The notes: a model not told the origin generated them from the letters alone. A stretch of 64,000 bases of DNA from Sphingosinicella sp. CPCC 101087 (GCF_004151485.1 NZ_SBFF01000001.1:372001-436000); one strand, 5' to 3'; positions 51,432 to 59,841 are shown, counted from the stretch's first letter. Program-made: numbers and translations.

Positions 51432-52501
51432 GCCCGCACCCTCGTCCAGAGCGGCCGCAGCAGGGCCGCGAGCGCGGCTCCGCGGACGATCAGCAGGTCC
51501 AACATGTCGGGCCCCGGCCGCGCGCCCATTTCGCTCTTGTATCCCGGATCGCCGGCGCCCCAGTCGACGGCCGCGATCCCGGCCTCTGCGGCGCGCTGGA
51601 GATCGCGGTAGAGCAGGATCCGCCCGGGACTGCCCTCGCGGAACCGCTCGTTATAGCTGTTGGCGATGATGTGCAGCGTCGATCCGGCACGAAGGCTGAA
51701 GGTGAAGGCCGCGGGTTCGCCGCCGACGGAAAGGATCGAGCAGCCGAGCATCGCGGCGATCTCCGGATCCTCGGTCAGGCGGACCCACATCGCGCGATTG
51801 TCCGGGTTCAGGAACTTGGTGTCGCGCTTGGCGGCCCTGCGGCCGACCCAGCTTTCGCCCTCGATATGAGCGAGCCGATCGAACGTCCCGGCATTCCATT
51901 GCGGACCCGTGATCGACTCGAAGGCAAGCTCGCCCGATTCGCCGAGGCGGCGCTCGAGCCAACGGTTCTTGCGCAACGTCTTGACCGAGGGCCACGGACC
52001 GGACTCGCGCAGGGCGGCGAGGTCGACGACGAAGCAGGCGCCCAGGCGCCGGCTGAGGATCGTCCAGCCGCTGCGCGACGCCGCCGCCGTGAGCCGCGCG
52101 AGGGCCGGATCGTCGGCCAGGACCGGCCCGATCCGCCAGGCCAGGCCCAGCGCCCGGCGGCCATCGGACGAAGAAAGCAAAGCGGCAAGGGCGGCTTCGC
52201 CGCCTTCGCCCGCGGCCGGAAAGCCCCGCCAGGGCCAATAGCTGCCGCCGACTTCCGGTATCGAAAGAGGGCCGATCCTGCGCCTGGTCAGCGGAATGGC
52301 GGCGAGGATTTCCTCCGTTCCGCGGCAGCGCGCAACGAGTGTGGCGAGCGGAGCATCGCCCGCGGCCGCCGCAAACCAGGCGGCGCGAAGGAAGGCGCGC
52401 GCGGGCACGTCCGCCGCGGCGGCGTGGTCGAGAGCGATCGATGCGCCTGGCTCGAGCGCCGCGGCGATTCCGTCGGCGACCAGCGGGCCTGGATGAAGCA
52501 A
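51428..52501 (-). CDS. CelD/BcsL-like GNAT acyltransferase
   Basis: A 357-residue Acetyltransf_6 protein. The N-terminal half (residues 15-150) is a degenerate GNAT copy, the second half has SVKTLRKNRWLERRLGE, FTFSLRAGSTLHIIANSYNE, then SPGRILLYRDLQRA and VDWGAGDPGYKSEMGA, the typical end of cellulose-biosynthesis CelD-like proteins. TTG 52501 has a purine-rich ribosome site (GAAGGGAAGAG). With the membrane protein behind it, it probably modifies an exported polysaccharide. Confidence 0.82.
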   Translation of the reverse strand: MLHPGPLVADGIAAALEPGASIALDHAAAADVPARAFLRAAWFAAAAGDAPLATLVARCRGTEEILAAIPLTRRRIGPLSIPEVGGSYWPWRGFPAAGEGGEAALAALLSSSDGRRALGLAWRIGPVLADDPALARLTAAASRSGWTILSRRLGACFVVDLAALRESGPWPSVKTLRKNRWLERRLGESGELAFESITGPQWNAGTFDRLAHIEGESWVGRRAAKRDTKFLNPDNRAMWVRLTEDPEIAAMLGCSILSVGGEPAAFTFSLRAGSTLHIIANSYNERFREGSPGRILLYRDLQRAAEAGIAAVDWGAGDPGYKSEMGARPGPDMLDLLIVRGAALAALLRPLWTRVRA

Positions 52502-52746
52502 GCGGCTCTTCCCTTCACTCTCACAGCGTGCGTCGGCATGTCGTAACCCGGACGGGTTAAAGCCGCCTCAACGCCGCACCGCGTCCTAACGTGCCGGAAT
52601 TCGGCGATGTTTTCGGATCCGGCGGCGACCTCGCATTCGCTATTCGGGCCGCGCCGTGCTAGGGTCGCGCATCACCCGGTCCGCTCCGCAGGCATTCCAG
52701 TGACTGAGAGACGTTTGCGCTCCCGCTTGCAGGACAGGTGAATGCC

Positions 52747-53016
52747 ATGAATGATCGCCCTGCCATCCGCGTCGGCGGCGACGCCGGCCTTGCCGCCGCT
52801 CGGCCCGCGCCGCAACCGCGCCGCCGGAAGCCCGAGGACACTCCGGCAGGCTGCCGCGCCTTCGCCGCTGCCGACCTGGGCCGCGCAGCCACGCAGAATG
52901 TCGATCGCGGCCGCTGGCTGTTCGAGTCCAGCGCCGCAGCATGGTCGGCGCGGGCCGACCTGCTCGAGCGCCTCGCCCGGCAGTCCGATGCCCGTATGCG
53001 GTCGGCTTCGCAATGA
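52747..53016 (+). CDS. Small conserved-looking hypothetical protein
   Basis: About 89 residues. The C-terminal part (CRAFAAADLGRAATQNVDRG, then WLFESSAAAWSARADLLERL) matches my memory of a frequent sphingomonad protein with an AAAD...ENRRLFERSAATWAARADMLQR pattern. ATG 52747 has AGGTGA upstream; a GTG three codons earlier is also possible. It overlaps the following lipoprotein ATG by four bases. No known role. Confidence 0.6.
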   Translation: MNDRPAIRVGGDAGLAAARPAPQPRRRKPEDTPAGCRAFAAADLGRAATQNVDRGRWLFESSAAAWSARADLLERLARQSDARMRSASQ

Positions 53017-53237
53017 CAGCCAACCGGAACGCCCGGGGCTTCGGGCTCGTCCTCGCGCTGGCTCTGGCGCTTTTGGCCTGCGCCCGGTCGGAAAGCACCC
53101 AGGACGCCTCGGTGTCCGTGGCGGAAGGCATCGACCAGCAGAGCCGCGAATGGGATGCGGCCGAGCAGAAAGCCGGCCGGCCGGCAGCGCCTGAGCGCGG
53201 CCCCGAAGCGGAGCCCGCCGAGGCTCCCGCGCAATAG
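53013..53237 (+). CDS. Small lipoprotein
   Basis: A 74-residue protein: basic start TANRNARGF, hydrophobic helix LVLALALALLAC with a lipobox ending at Cys23, then a short acidic, Ala/Pro-rich tail (EPAEAPAQ). ATG 53013 overlaps the upstream stop by four bases. Probably an inner- or outer-membrane anchored lipoprotein; no family recognised. Confidence 0.55.
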   Translation: MTANRNARGFGLVLALALALLACARSESTQDASVSVAEGIDQQSREWDAAEQKAGRPAAPERGPEAEPAEAPAQ

Positions 53238-53413
53238 CGCCAGCGCCGCTGCGGCCTCGGGAACCGCATCCGCTCGCGGCGGCGGCCGGCCGAAGTCCAC
53301 GCCTCCCACGACTTTCGGAAAGGAAACCGGAGACGCCGCTTCAAAATCGGCGTGACCGGCCCTAGGAGCGCTCCGGTCATGCGGTGGCCGGATCAGATCG
53401 GGATTCGAGAGGG

Positions 53414-53875
53414 GTGAGCGGCGAGATCCGGATCTTCGTCGATGCCGATGCCTGCCCGGTGAAGGAGGAGATCTACAAGGTCGCCTTTCGCCTCGACGTA
53501 CCGGTCTCGATCGTCGCCAACGACTATATGCGCGTGCCGCGCCATCCCCTGGTCGAGCGCGTGGTCGTCGGATCCGGCTTCGACGCGGCCGACGACTGGA
53601 TCGCGGAGCGGGCCGGCCCCGCCAGCCTGGTGGTCACCGGCGATATCCTGCTCGCCGACCGCTGCCTCAAGGCCGGCGCCACCGTGATCGGGCCGAACGG
53701 CAAGCCGTTCACCACCAGCTCGATCGGCGCGGCGATCGCCACGCGCGCCATCTTGGCGGATCTTCGCGCCGGCGGCGATGCCGTCGGCGGCCCCCCGCCC
53801 TTCGCCAAATCCGATCGCTCACGCTTCCTCTCCGCGCTCGACGAGGCGCTGATCCGGCTGAAAAGAGCCGGCTGA
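53414..53875 (+). CDS. YaiI/YqxD family protein (DUF188)
   Basis: About 153 residues. The start IRIFVDADACPVKEEIYKVA, the middle IVANDYMRVP and VVTGDILLADRCLKAGATVI, and the end NGKPFTTSSIG define the DUF188 family, a PIN-like fold with clustered Asp residues; its biochemical role is still unclear. GTG 53414 (VSGEIRIF) is used because family members start there; a GTG at 53384 would add ten residues. Followed by a strong hairpin serving the converging gene. Confidence 0.88.
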   Translation: MSGEIRIFVDADACPVKEEIYKVAFRLDVPVSIVANDYMRVPRHPLVERVVVGSGFDAADDWIAERAGPASLVVTGDILLADRCLKAGATVIGPNGKPFTTSSIGAAIATRAILADLRAGGDAVGGPPPFAKSDRSRFLSALDEALIRLKRAG

Positions 53876-53882
53876 GCAAAAT

Positions 53883-53923
53883 CGGGAGCCGTGAACGACC
53901 GGGCGCAGCGCCCACGGCTCCCG
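53883..53923 (-). terminator. Intrinsic terminator for the GNAT operon
   Basis: Perfect 11-base-pair stem CGGGAGCCGTG/CACGGCTCCCG (53883-53893 with 53913-53923) with a smaller hairpin inside the loop. Read on the minus strand it is followed at once by ATTTTG, so it fits as terminator of the leftward GNAT gene; it could also act for the rightward YaiI gene. Confidence 0.7.
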
Positions 53924-53981
53924 TCCTGCCACTTCCCCCGCCATTCACGACTCGGCCAGTCCGGTGCCGGCGGCACAAGGG

Positions 53982-54599
53982 TCAGGAACTCTTCTCCGGC
54001 GGCCGCTCGAGGAGCAGCGCGCGGTACCCGTGATATTCCGTCTCCGAGAAGGCGCGGTAGCCGAGCTTGTAGGCGACCCGCAGCGACACCCTGTTGCCGA
54101 CATGGATCATGCAGACGGTGCGCCGCGGCCCCAGCCTGAGGTCGAGCCAGTCGAGCGCCGCCTGGACCGCCTCGGTGGCATAGCCTTGGCCCTGCGCCCC
54201 GGCGGCGATCGTCCAGCCGCCCTCTGGGGCGCTGTCGAACTTCGGGCCGAGGTCGCGCCGGAAATCGCCAAAGCCGACCTCGCCGACGATACAGCCGGTC
54301 GCCTTCTCCTCGACTGCGAAGATGCCGTAGCCCATCAACGCCCAATGGCCGGCCTGACGGAGCAGCCGCGACCACACCTCCTCCCCGTTCATCGGCCCGC
54401 GATCGGTCCAGCGGAACGCCTCTGGATCGGCGAGAAGGGCGCAATATTCGCGATAGTCGCCGACCTCCGGAACGCGCAGGATCAGCCGCTCGCTCTCGAC
54501 TCGGCGGAAGTCGAAGCCGCTCTGCGCCGCTCGGGCGGGGCGCTGGCGATCGACGAACAGTGCGGACAATTCGGTCTGGATGTTCTGCATGGCGATCAT
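53982..54599 (-). CDS. RimJ/RimL-type GNAT N-acetyltransferase
   Basis: A 205-residue acetyltransferase. SERLILRVPEVGDYREYCAL is the usual start of the acetyltransf_3 group, EGGWTIAAGAQGQGYATEAVQAALDW the acetyl-CoA-binding loop, and HVGNRVSLRVAYKLGYRAFSE the Asn-Ser/Tyr region. Such enzymes acetylate ribosomal-protein or other N-terminal amines, or small molecules. ATG 54599 overlaps the stop of a 37-residue membrane ORF by four bases; the longer frame is not supported. Ends before a good terminator. Confidence 0.86.
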   Translation of the reverse strand: MIAMQNIQTELSALFVDRQRPARAAQSGFDFRRVESERLILRVPEVGDYREYCALLADPEAFRWTDRGPMNGEEVWSRLLRQAGHWALMGYGIFAVEEKATGCIVGEVGFGDFRRDLGPKFDSAPEGGWTIAAGAQGQGYATEAVQAALDWLDLRLGPRRTVCMIHVGNRVSLRVAYKLGYRAFSETEYHGYRALLLERPPEKSS

Positions 54600-54709
54600 G
54601 CCGCCTGCACCAAGACGCCGGTGACGGGGGACAGCGAAGCGGCGATGGTGATCAGCGCTCCGATCGTGATCAGGAGCGTGGATAGGGCCAGCAATCGGTC
54701 GATGAACAT
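54596..54709 (-). CDS. Tiny membrane protein coupled to the GNAT gene
   Basis: 37 residues with a single hydrophobic helix (FIDRLLALSTLLITIGALIT). GGAG eight bases before ATG 54709 and the four-base overlap with the GNAT start argue for real translation. No family recognised; it may act as a leader ORF that sets GNAT translation or as a small membrane protein in its own right. Confidence 0.5.
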   Translation of the reverse strand: MFIDRLLALSTLLITIGALITIAASLSPVTGVLVQAA

Positions 54710-54923
54710 CCCGGCTACTCCGTTCGGGCAATGGCTTGCCACGTCTCGACCGGCTCTAGCCGAGCCTTTCCCGGACATCCTGAGCGACCGCTGAAAGCTC
54801 GCGATTCAGAATCTTTTCAGAATCGGGCACGGAAATCCGCGAAAAGTGCGGGAAAGGTTCGAAAGGCGTGGCGCGCTGTGCTAGATTGTGCGTCAGATCC
54901 CGGCGACGAAAGTCCGCGAAAAC

Positions 54924-56561
54924 ATGGCGAAGGGTGCGCGTCTCGACTTTGTGGCCTTCGATCGCTTCGTCGTCGACCGCGGCGACGAGCGCGTGATCGG
55001 CCCTGACGGGCCGGTCAAGCTGGGCAACAAGGCCTACCGCCTGCTGATGGCGCTGATCGACAATGACGGGCGGCTCCTCACCAAGGACGAGCTGCTCTCC
55101 TCGGTCTGGGACGGCACGATCGTCACCGAGGCGTCGCTCACCTCGGCGATCCGCGAGCTGCGCCGCGCGCTCGGCGACGAATCGCGCCAGCCGCGGCTGA
55201 TCGAGAGCGTCTATGGCCGTGGCTATCGCTTCATTGCGCCGCTCGGGCCTGCCGCGCCCCCGCCTCCGGCCGCGCCGACAGCGGGAGCGTCGCGGCTGCC
55301 GCAGCAGCCGGCCCCGGAGGGGCGACCGCCGCTCATTCTCGTCTCGGCCTTTCGGGACGATGCGGTGCGAGCCCTCCATCCCTTTCTCGCCTCCGAGCTT
55401 CGCGAGGAGGTGCTGTCCGGGCTGTCGCGATTCCGCGAGATCCGGCTGATCGCCGACAACCGCCCCGAGGAAGAAGCGGCACAGGCGCACCGGACGGACC
55501 GCGGCTACCAGCTTACCGCGACCCTCCTGCCGGAGGGGGACGGGATCAAGGTGATCGCCCGCGCCCGCCGCCTCGACGACGGCCGCGTGCTGTGGGCGGA
55601 GACGATGTCACTCGCGGATACCGGCACCGCCAGCGGGGTCGGCAAGATCGTGCGGCGCATTGCCGGTGCGGCCATCCCGGCGGTCGACGAGGACCTCTAT
55701 CTCGATCTGCCGCGCGAGAGCGACGATCTCTACAACCGCTACCTCGTCGCCAAGCGGCGCTCCTTCACCGCGCAGACGTTCGTCGAGGCGAAAGCGGCGG
55801 CCGAGGCGCTCGAAGCGATCGTCGCCGAGCGGCCGGGCTTCGCCCTTGCATACCCACCGCTCGCCCGCCTCTACAATACCGACTTCGGCTATACCGCGCT
55901 CGGCTCGAGCGGGTCGGCGGAACGGGCCCGCGCACTCCAGCTCGCCAAGGACGGCCTCGCCGCCGACCGCGGCAACGTCCACGCCTACACCGTGCTGGGC
56001 TTCTGCCATTTGAGGCATGAGCAGCGCGATCTCGCTCGCGAATGCTTCGAAACGGCGCTCATCCTGAACCCGTACAATCCCGGCCGGCTCAACGAGGTGG
56101 CCACCGGTTTGATGTGGCTCGGCGAATTCGAGCGGACGCGCAGCCTCTACGAGTTCAGCCAGTCGCTCCATCCGTTCATCGACGACCTGCTTCTGGAGGA
56201 TCTGGCGCAGCTGGCGCTGTTCGAAGGCCGGCCCGAGGAGACGCTGGGCCATGTCCGCAAGATGAGTGCGCAGCGGCTTTGGGCCAGTCTGTACGAGGCA
56301 GTCGCGGAGCATATGGTCGGAGTCCCGGCCTCCCGCTCCAGGCTGCCCGCCTGGCGCGACTGGGTGGGGAGCCGCTGGCACGACGGCAGCCCGCCAGGCC
56401 AGCAGGCGCTCGAGGAATGGATCGCGCTCCACCACCCGCTCGCCTCCGAGCCGAAGGCGGAATTTGTCGGACTCGTGCAGTCCACCTTTGCCTTGGTCGA
56501 CCGGATGGACCGGCACGACACCCGTCCGGAGCCGGCCACCGGGGTTCCCCACCGCTTCTGA
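54924..56561 (+). CDS. Winged-helix (OmpR-type) regulator with TPR-like C-terminal part
   Basis: About 545 residues. Residues 5-105 are an OmpR/PhoB-type DNA-binding domain (VKLGNKAYRLLMALIDNDGR, TEASLTSAIRELRRALGD, IESVYGRGYRFIAPL). A Pro/Ala-rich linker follows, then a domain with LILVSAFRDDAVRALHPFLA and a helical, TPR-like half containing HAYTVLGFCHLRHEQRDLARECFETALILNPYNPG. This is a CadC-like layout but without a membrane helix, so it is soluble. ATG 54924 is chosen over GTG 54888 without strong evidence. It converges on the tfuA-ycaO operon; a regulatory link is possible only by position. Confidence 0.8.
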   Translation: MAKGARLDFVAFDRFVVDRGDERVIGPDGPVKLGNKAYRLLMALIDNDGRLLTKDELLSSVWDGTIVTEASLTSAIRELRRALGDESRQPRLIESVYGRGYRFIAPLGPAAPPPPAAPTAGASRLPQQPAPEGRPPLILVSAFRDDAVRALHPFLASELREEVLSGLSRFREIRLIADNRPEEEAAQAHRTDRGYQLTATLLPEGDGIKVIARARRLDDGRVLWAETMSLADTGTASGVGKIVRRIAGAAIPAVDEDLYLDLPRESDDLYNRYLVAKRRSFTAQTFVEAKAAAEALEAIVAERPGFALAYPPLARLYNTDFGYTALGSSGSAERARALQLAKDGLAADRGNVHAYTVLGFCHLRHEQRDLARECFETALILNPYNPGRLNEVATGLMWLGEFERTRSLYEFSQSLHPFIDDLLLEDLAQLALFEGRPEETLGHVRKMSAQRLWASLYEAVAEHMVGVPASRSRLPAWRDWVGSRWHDGSPPGQQALEEWIALHHPLASEPKAEFVGLVQSTFALVDRMDRHDTRPEPATGVPHRF

Positions 56562-56597
56562 CGTACAGCTGAAGCGGGTCGCGGGAGCCGGCATGGC

Positions 56598-57371
56598 TCA
56601 GGCGCCGGATGCAGCCTCCGCCGCCGTCGGCGAGCCCCCCCGACGCGGTGCCGACACACCGCAATCGGCCGCGAGCCTTTCGATGAAGCAGGTCCGCGGG
56701 ACATGAAGCGGCCGCAGCCGGACGGGCGATCCGAGCGCCGCCGCGGCGGCGGCCAGGCAGCGGAGGGCATCGCGCTCCTTCAGGCGGACCTTGCCGCACG
56801 GGAGCCACTCGGCGAAAGCCTGCCGCTCCGGCAAGGGACGGCATGACAGGATGGCGGCCCAGCTGCGCTCGCCATAGTGCAAGGACGATGCATCGGCCAA
56901 CAGCGCGCCAGCGCCGGCGCGGGAAAGCGCTCCCTGCCTGATGGCCGCAGAGAGCGTCGCACGAACGTCCACCAGGGGTTCGCTCAACGGCCTCCAGTCC
57001 AACTCCTCCGGGGCATGGACCAGCGCGACCTCGTCGTCGCCCTCGATCCTTCCGGAGCGATAGAGCCGATAGATCGCGCCGATGCCGATCATCCCGAACC
57101 GGTCGAGCTCGGCGGCGCGAAGCGCGCCCATGCTGGCGCCGCCGAAGACGGCGACTCCGGCTTCCATGAGCAGCAATATCTCCTTGTGCCAGACGGACGG
57201 CGTCGAATCGAAATAGCCGTCGATCAGGCAGACGGCGTGCGGAGGATCTTCGACCAGGCGGATCAGGTCTCCCGAACTGGCCGGAGGGCGCCAGCCGAAC
57301 CGCGGCTCGGCCGGGCGCCGCGCCGTCGGAAGCGAGGGTCCGGCGAATATCAGGAGGGAAAGCCGGCTCAT
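56598..57371 (-). CDS. TfuA-like protein
   Basis: A 257-residue TfuA-domain protein. LSLLIFAGPSLP is the typical start, AVCLIDGYFDSTPSVWHKEILLLMEAGVAVFGGASMGALRAAEL the core with the GxSMGALRAAEL signature (kept here in pieces), followed by GIGAIYRLYRSGRIEGDDEVALVH. TfuA proteins work with YcaO enzymes, where they help form backbone thioamides, probably by delivering sulfur. ATG 57371 overlaps the YcaO stop by four bases, the strongest possible functional hint. Last gene of the candidate RiPP operon. Confidence 0.88.
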   Translation of the reverse strand: MSRLSLLIFAGPSLPTARRPAEPRFGWRPPASSGDLIRLVEDPPHAVCLIDGYFDSTPSVWHKEILLLMEAGVAVFGGASMGALRAAELDRFGMIGIGAIYRLYRSGRIEGDDEVALVHAPEELDWRPLSEPLVDVRATLSAAIRQGALSRAGAGALLADASSLHYGERSWAAILSCRPLPERQAFAEWLPCGKVRLKERDALRCLAAAAAALGSPVRLRPLHVPRTCFIERLAADCGVSAPRRGGSPTAAEAASGA

Positions 57372-58513
57372 TGCACGGGGTCGCGGCGGCGGCGGGCGCC
57401 GGAGCCGAGGCCGCACACCCACACTTTGACCAAATGGAAACCCTCGACGGTTCCCAGCTCATGGACCGCAACCTGCGGGTAGCCGGCCAAGGCGAGCGCG
57501 GTCACGAGGCCCTCGACATCCGCCGGACCGGGCTCGATCTCCTCCCATTGCCGACCCGGCCAGCCGGCGGGCAGAGGCAGGCCGAACGCGACCGTCGCGC
57601 CGGGCGCTGCGGCGGCATATTGGGAACCGAGCCGGTCCTCGCGTGCCCCCGCTATCCAGGTCGACCGCGACTGAATGGCTTCGGCCATCGCCCTGAACAA
57701 GGCGATTCCGGGGATCGAATGGGTTCCGCTGCCATGGGTGGCCCGATACGGCGCCCGGTCTTTGCGGGAATCGTTCAGCTCGCACACGAAGGTCGGACTG
57801 CGAGTGACCGAAGGCACATGATAGGCTCGAAGGCCGATGCCGGCACCTGCCAGCCGCCCGCGCCACGCCTGAAACCAGTCGAACGGCACCGTCGCGAGGT
57901 CCAGCCCGTCGGCGGTGCAGGAGATCAGCCCCCTCGCGCTCCACTCGGTGACCGCGTCGCGTTCGATCGCCTCGTGCAATGCGACCACGATGGCCTCGTC
58001 GCGCGATGCCCCGGCCGCCAGGCCGTTGCTGGAGCGCTCGAAGAAACTGGGCAGGCCTCGCGTGAAATCGAGCGAAACGAGGTGGAAGGGCAGATGGAGT
58101 CGACCGCCGCCGACTAGGTCGAACGCCTCGAGCCATTCATGGGTCTCGTCGGCGGGTGGCGGGGCGCCGCGACGGCGCGCGAAGTCCGAAAGGCACATGG
58201 CGCGTTCGGTGGACGGCAGGTCGGCAAAGCGGCAGATGGGACCCGTCGGAACCACTGACTCCGCCCGATGGCTTTCGACCGCCTCGAGCAACGCGCCGAC
58301 CTTGGCATCGCTCGGAGTCGCGCCCTTGCCCTGATGGACGCTGAGCGCCCGCCCCATCGGCCGCACCGCCTGCCAGACGGGCAGCCCGATCCGGTCGAGC
58401 CGCGTCAGATCGGCGAGACGGGTGACGCCGCAAGCCTCGGCGGCGCGTCGCGCGCGGTCCAGAACCGTCTCGGCGCCTGCCTGGCGACTCGGGTCGGCAG
58501 GACCGAGCGACAT
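57368..58513 (-). CDS. YcaO-family cyclodehydratase/thioamide synthase
   Basis: A 381-residue YcaO protein that uses ATP to activate a peptide backbone amide. The family's ATP/Mg-binding parts are visible: SVHQGKGATPSDAKVGALLE, with EAVESHRAE after it, ALHEAIERDAVTEW, and THGSGTHSIPGIALFRAMAE followed by AIQSR. ATG 58513 overlaps the stop of the small upstream ORF by one base (TGATG); a start at 58552 would overlap it more and is less likely. Paired with TfuA it is more likely a thioamide-forming than an azoline-forming enzyme. No E1-like/ocin-ThiF partner is seen nearby. Confidence 0.9.
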   Translation of the reverse strand: MSLGPADPSRQAGAETVLDRARRAAEACGVTRLADLTRLDRIGLPVWQAVRPMGRALSVHQGKGATPSDAKVGALLEAVESHRAESVVPTGPICRFADLPSTERAMCLSDFARRRGAPPPADETHEWLEAFDLVGGGRLHLPFHLVSLDFTRGLPSFFERSSNGLAAGASRDEAIVVALHEAIERDAVTEWSARGLISCTADGLDLATVPFDWFQAWRGRLAGAGIGLRAYHVPSVTRSPTFVCELNDSRKDRAPYRATHGSGTHSIPGIALFRAMAEAIQSRSTWIAGAREDRLGSQYAAAAPGATVAFGLPLPAGWPGRQWEEIEPGPADVEGLVTALALAGYPQVAVHELGTVEGFHLVKVWVCGLGSGARRRRDPVQ

Positions 58514-58788
58514 CACGGGGGCGGTGGCGGGCCCGTGCTCTGTCCGGCCCATTCCATATCCGAATGGAGCGGAACGGCTTTGACGGCCGAGGCCTGGCCA
58601 GCTTCGAACATCTCGCGGATCTGGCGGGCGGCAATCTTCTGATCTTCGGTGAGCCCCGCTGCCGCCTCGTCATATTCGATGACGGCAACCGTCACGTAGA
58701 AGCGGCCCTGATATTCGACGATGAAGCTCGGCTCGGACTGCCCACCCTTGCGCGGGTCGCCGGCCACGGATCCCGATCTCGATGCCAT
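58513..58788 (-). CDS. Candidate RiPP precursor or YcaO/TfuA substrate protein
   Basis: A 91-residue protein encoded directly before YcaO and coupled to it through TGATG. It starts MASRSGSVAGDPRKGG, has a strand-rich middle (SFIVEYQGRFYVTVAVIEYD), a helix (TEDQKIAARQIREMFEAG) and a short tail with SDMEWAGQSTG and five prolines. No Cys, so thiazoles are excluded; a backbone thioamide in the tail or middle is possible. AGGGGGG at good spacing precedes ATG 58788, and TATTAT lies before that. It could instead be a peptide-binding partner; no family recognised. Confidence 0.6.
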   Translation of the reverse strand: MASRSGSVAGDPRKGGQSEPSFIVEYQGRFYVTVAVIEYDEAAAGLTEDQKIAARQIREMFEAGQASAVKAVPLHSDMEWAGQSTGPPPPP

Positions 58789-58812
58789 GATACATCCCCC
58801 CTTCTTCGAAGG

Positions 58813-58850
58813 ATAATAGTCCAATAAGCGCCCGGGCGCTACCGGGCGCT
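58813..58850 (-). promoter_or_regulatory. Promoter and palindrome of the candidate RiPP operon
   Basis: On the minus strand TATTAT (58818-58813) is a strong -10 some 25 bases before the precursor start. Directly upstream lie AGCGCCCGGGCGCT (58827-58840, a perfect 14-base palindrome) and a further CCGGGCGCT (58842-58850), covering the -35 region. This arrangement suggests a repressor or activator site. Confidence 0.5.
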
Positions 58851-58975
58851 GGAGGGCGGGATCCGGCCCGGCGCGGCACCTGAAGCTTGCGGACGATCGA
58901 TGTCGGCCCGCACTCGCGGGCGAGCAGGTCGACAAAGGCAGTGCGGACGAGAGGCGGCGCCGCGCGTCCCGACCG

Positions 58976-59404
58976 TCAGGTGGCGGCCGCCAAGCCGTAG
59001 CAGATCGTCGCGCCGGCCCCGAGCACTCCGCGCACGGCATGAAGGCGGCCCCAGCGCCGCATCAGCGGAACGGCATTCTCATGAGCGCCGTCCGCCCGCG
59101 CCGATTGCAGCGCATCGTTGACCGGCTTGATCGCCAGCAGGGTGAACGGCCAGTTCGACAGGATCAGCACCGCCCCGGCCAGCCAGAGAGAGCCGCCGCC
59201 CGCCCACCATGCCGCCAACCCCAACAGGCCGGATGCCACGGCGAGCGTCGCCTGCATGACATAGCCGCGGGCATAAGAGGGCTGCCATTGGGCAAGCATT
59301 GCCGGCACGTCGATACCGAGCCTCGCCGGATGCTCCGCGAAGCTGATATAAAGTGCGGCGCCGGTGAAGGCGGACGCGGTGATGAGCGCGAGGATACCGA
59401 GCAT
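58976..59404 (-). CDS. DUF1772-family membrane protein
   Basis: A 142-residue protein with four membrane helices. [40 protein letters not shown] and the end [19 protein letters not shown] are the pattern of the DUF1772 (anthrone-oxygenase-like) family; the His in EHPARL and Trp/Arg in the loops are conserved. No firm function; some members oxidise polyketide anthrones. It lies 190 bases upstream of the candidate RiPP precursor in the same direction, so read-through into that operon is possible. Confidence 0.8.
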   Translation of the reverse strand: MLGILALITASAFTGAALYISFAEHPARLGIDVPAMLAQWQPSYARGYVMQATLAVASGLLGLAAWWAGGGSLWLAGAVLILSNWPFTLLAIKPVNDALQSARADGAHENAVPLMRRWGRLHAVRGVLGAGATICYGLAAAT

Positions 59405-59470
59405 TGCCGCTCAGGAAGCATGTGGGAACGGGGCACACAAGGGCCGCAGGACAATCACCGTATTCTTACG

Positions 59471-59486
59471 GGGTGAGCGTTCACCC
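59471..59486. promoter_or_regulatory. Short dyad GGGTGA-GCGT-TCACCC
   Basis: Perfect six-base arms around four bases in the gap between the DUF1772 gene (leftward) and a small rightward ORF. Possible operator or short hairpin; no regulator is identified. Confidence 0.25.
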
Positions 59487-59553
59487 GGATGTCACAGGTC
59501 GTGGCCTATCAAGAGACGACTCTCGCGACGGTCTTCGTCCCTGGAGATTAACC

Positions 59554-59796
59554 ATGATCGAGCCGATCCGGCCCCTGCTACGCTCCAACCGCGCGTCCGC
59601 GCCGTCTTCACGGTCACGGCTGGCGGTCACGACAAGCGGGGCGTGCGAGCCGTGGCCGGAACGCCGACCCGATCTGCTGACCCGCGTCGCTCGCGCCGCT
59701 CAGAGTGCGGTGAGGGATGTGCGCGAGGCCGGCGACGTGCCGCTACCCCATCTTTATCGCGGCCGGAATTTCGGCCGGTCGCGAGGCAATGCCTGA
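59554..59796 (+). CDS. Doubtful small basic protein
   Basis: 80 codons starting MIEPIRPLLRSNRASAPSSR. The only support is a good ribosome site (GGAG nine bases before ATG) in an otherwise empty 430-base gap. The composition is Arg/Ala/Pro-rich, which chance frames in this genome also show. No motif recognised. Confidence 0.3.
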   Translation: MIEPIRPLLRSNRASAPSSRSRLAVTTSGACEPWPERRPDLLTRVARAAQSAVRDVREAGDVPLPHLYRGRNFGRSRGNA

Positions 59797-59841
59797 CAGC
59801 TGAAGTACGTTCGTCCGGAGGGTTCTCCGCGACAAGCCGCT

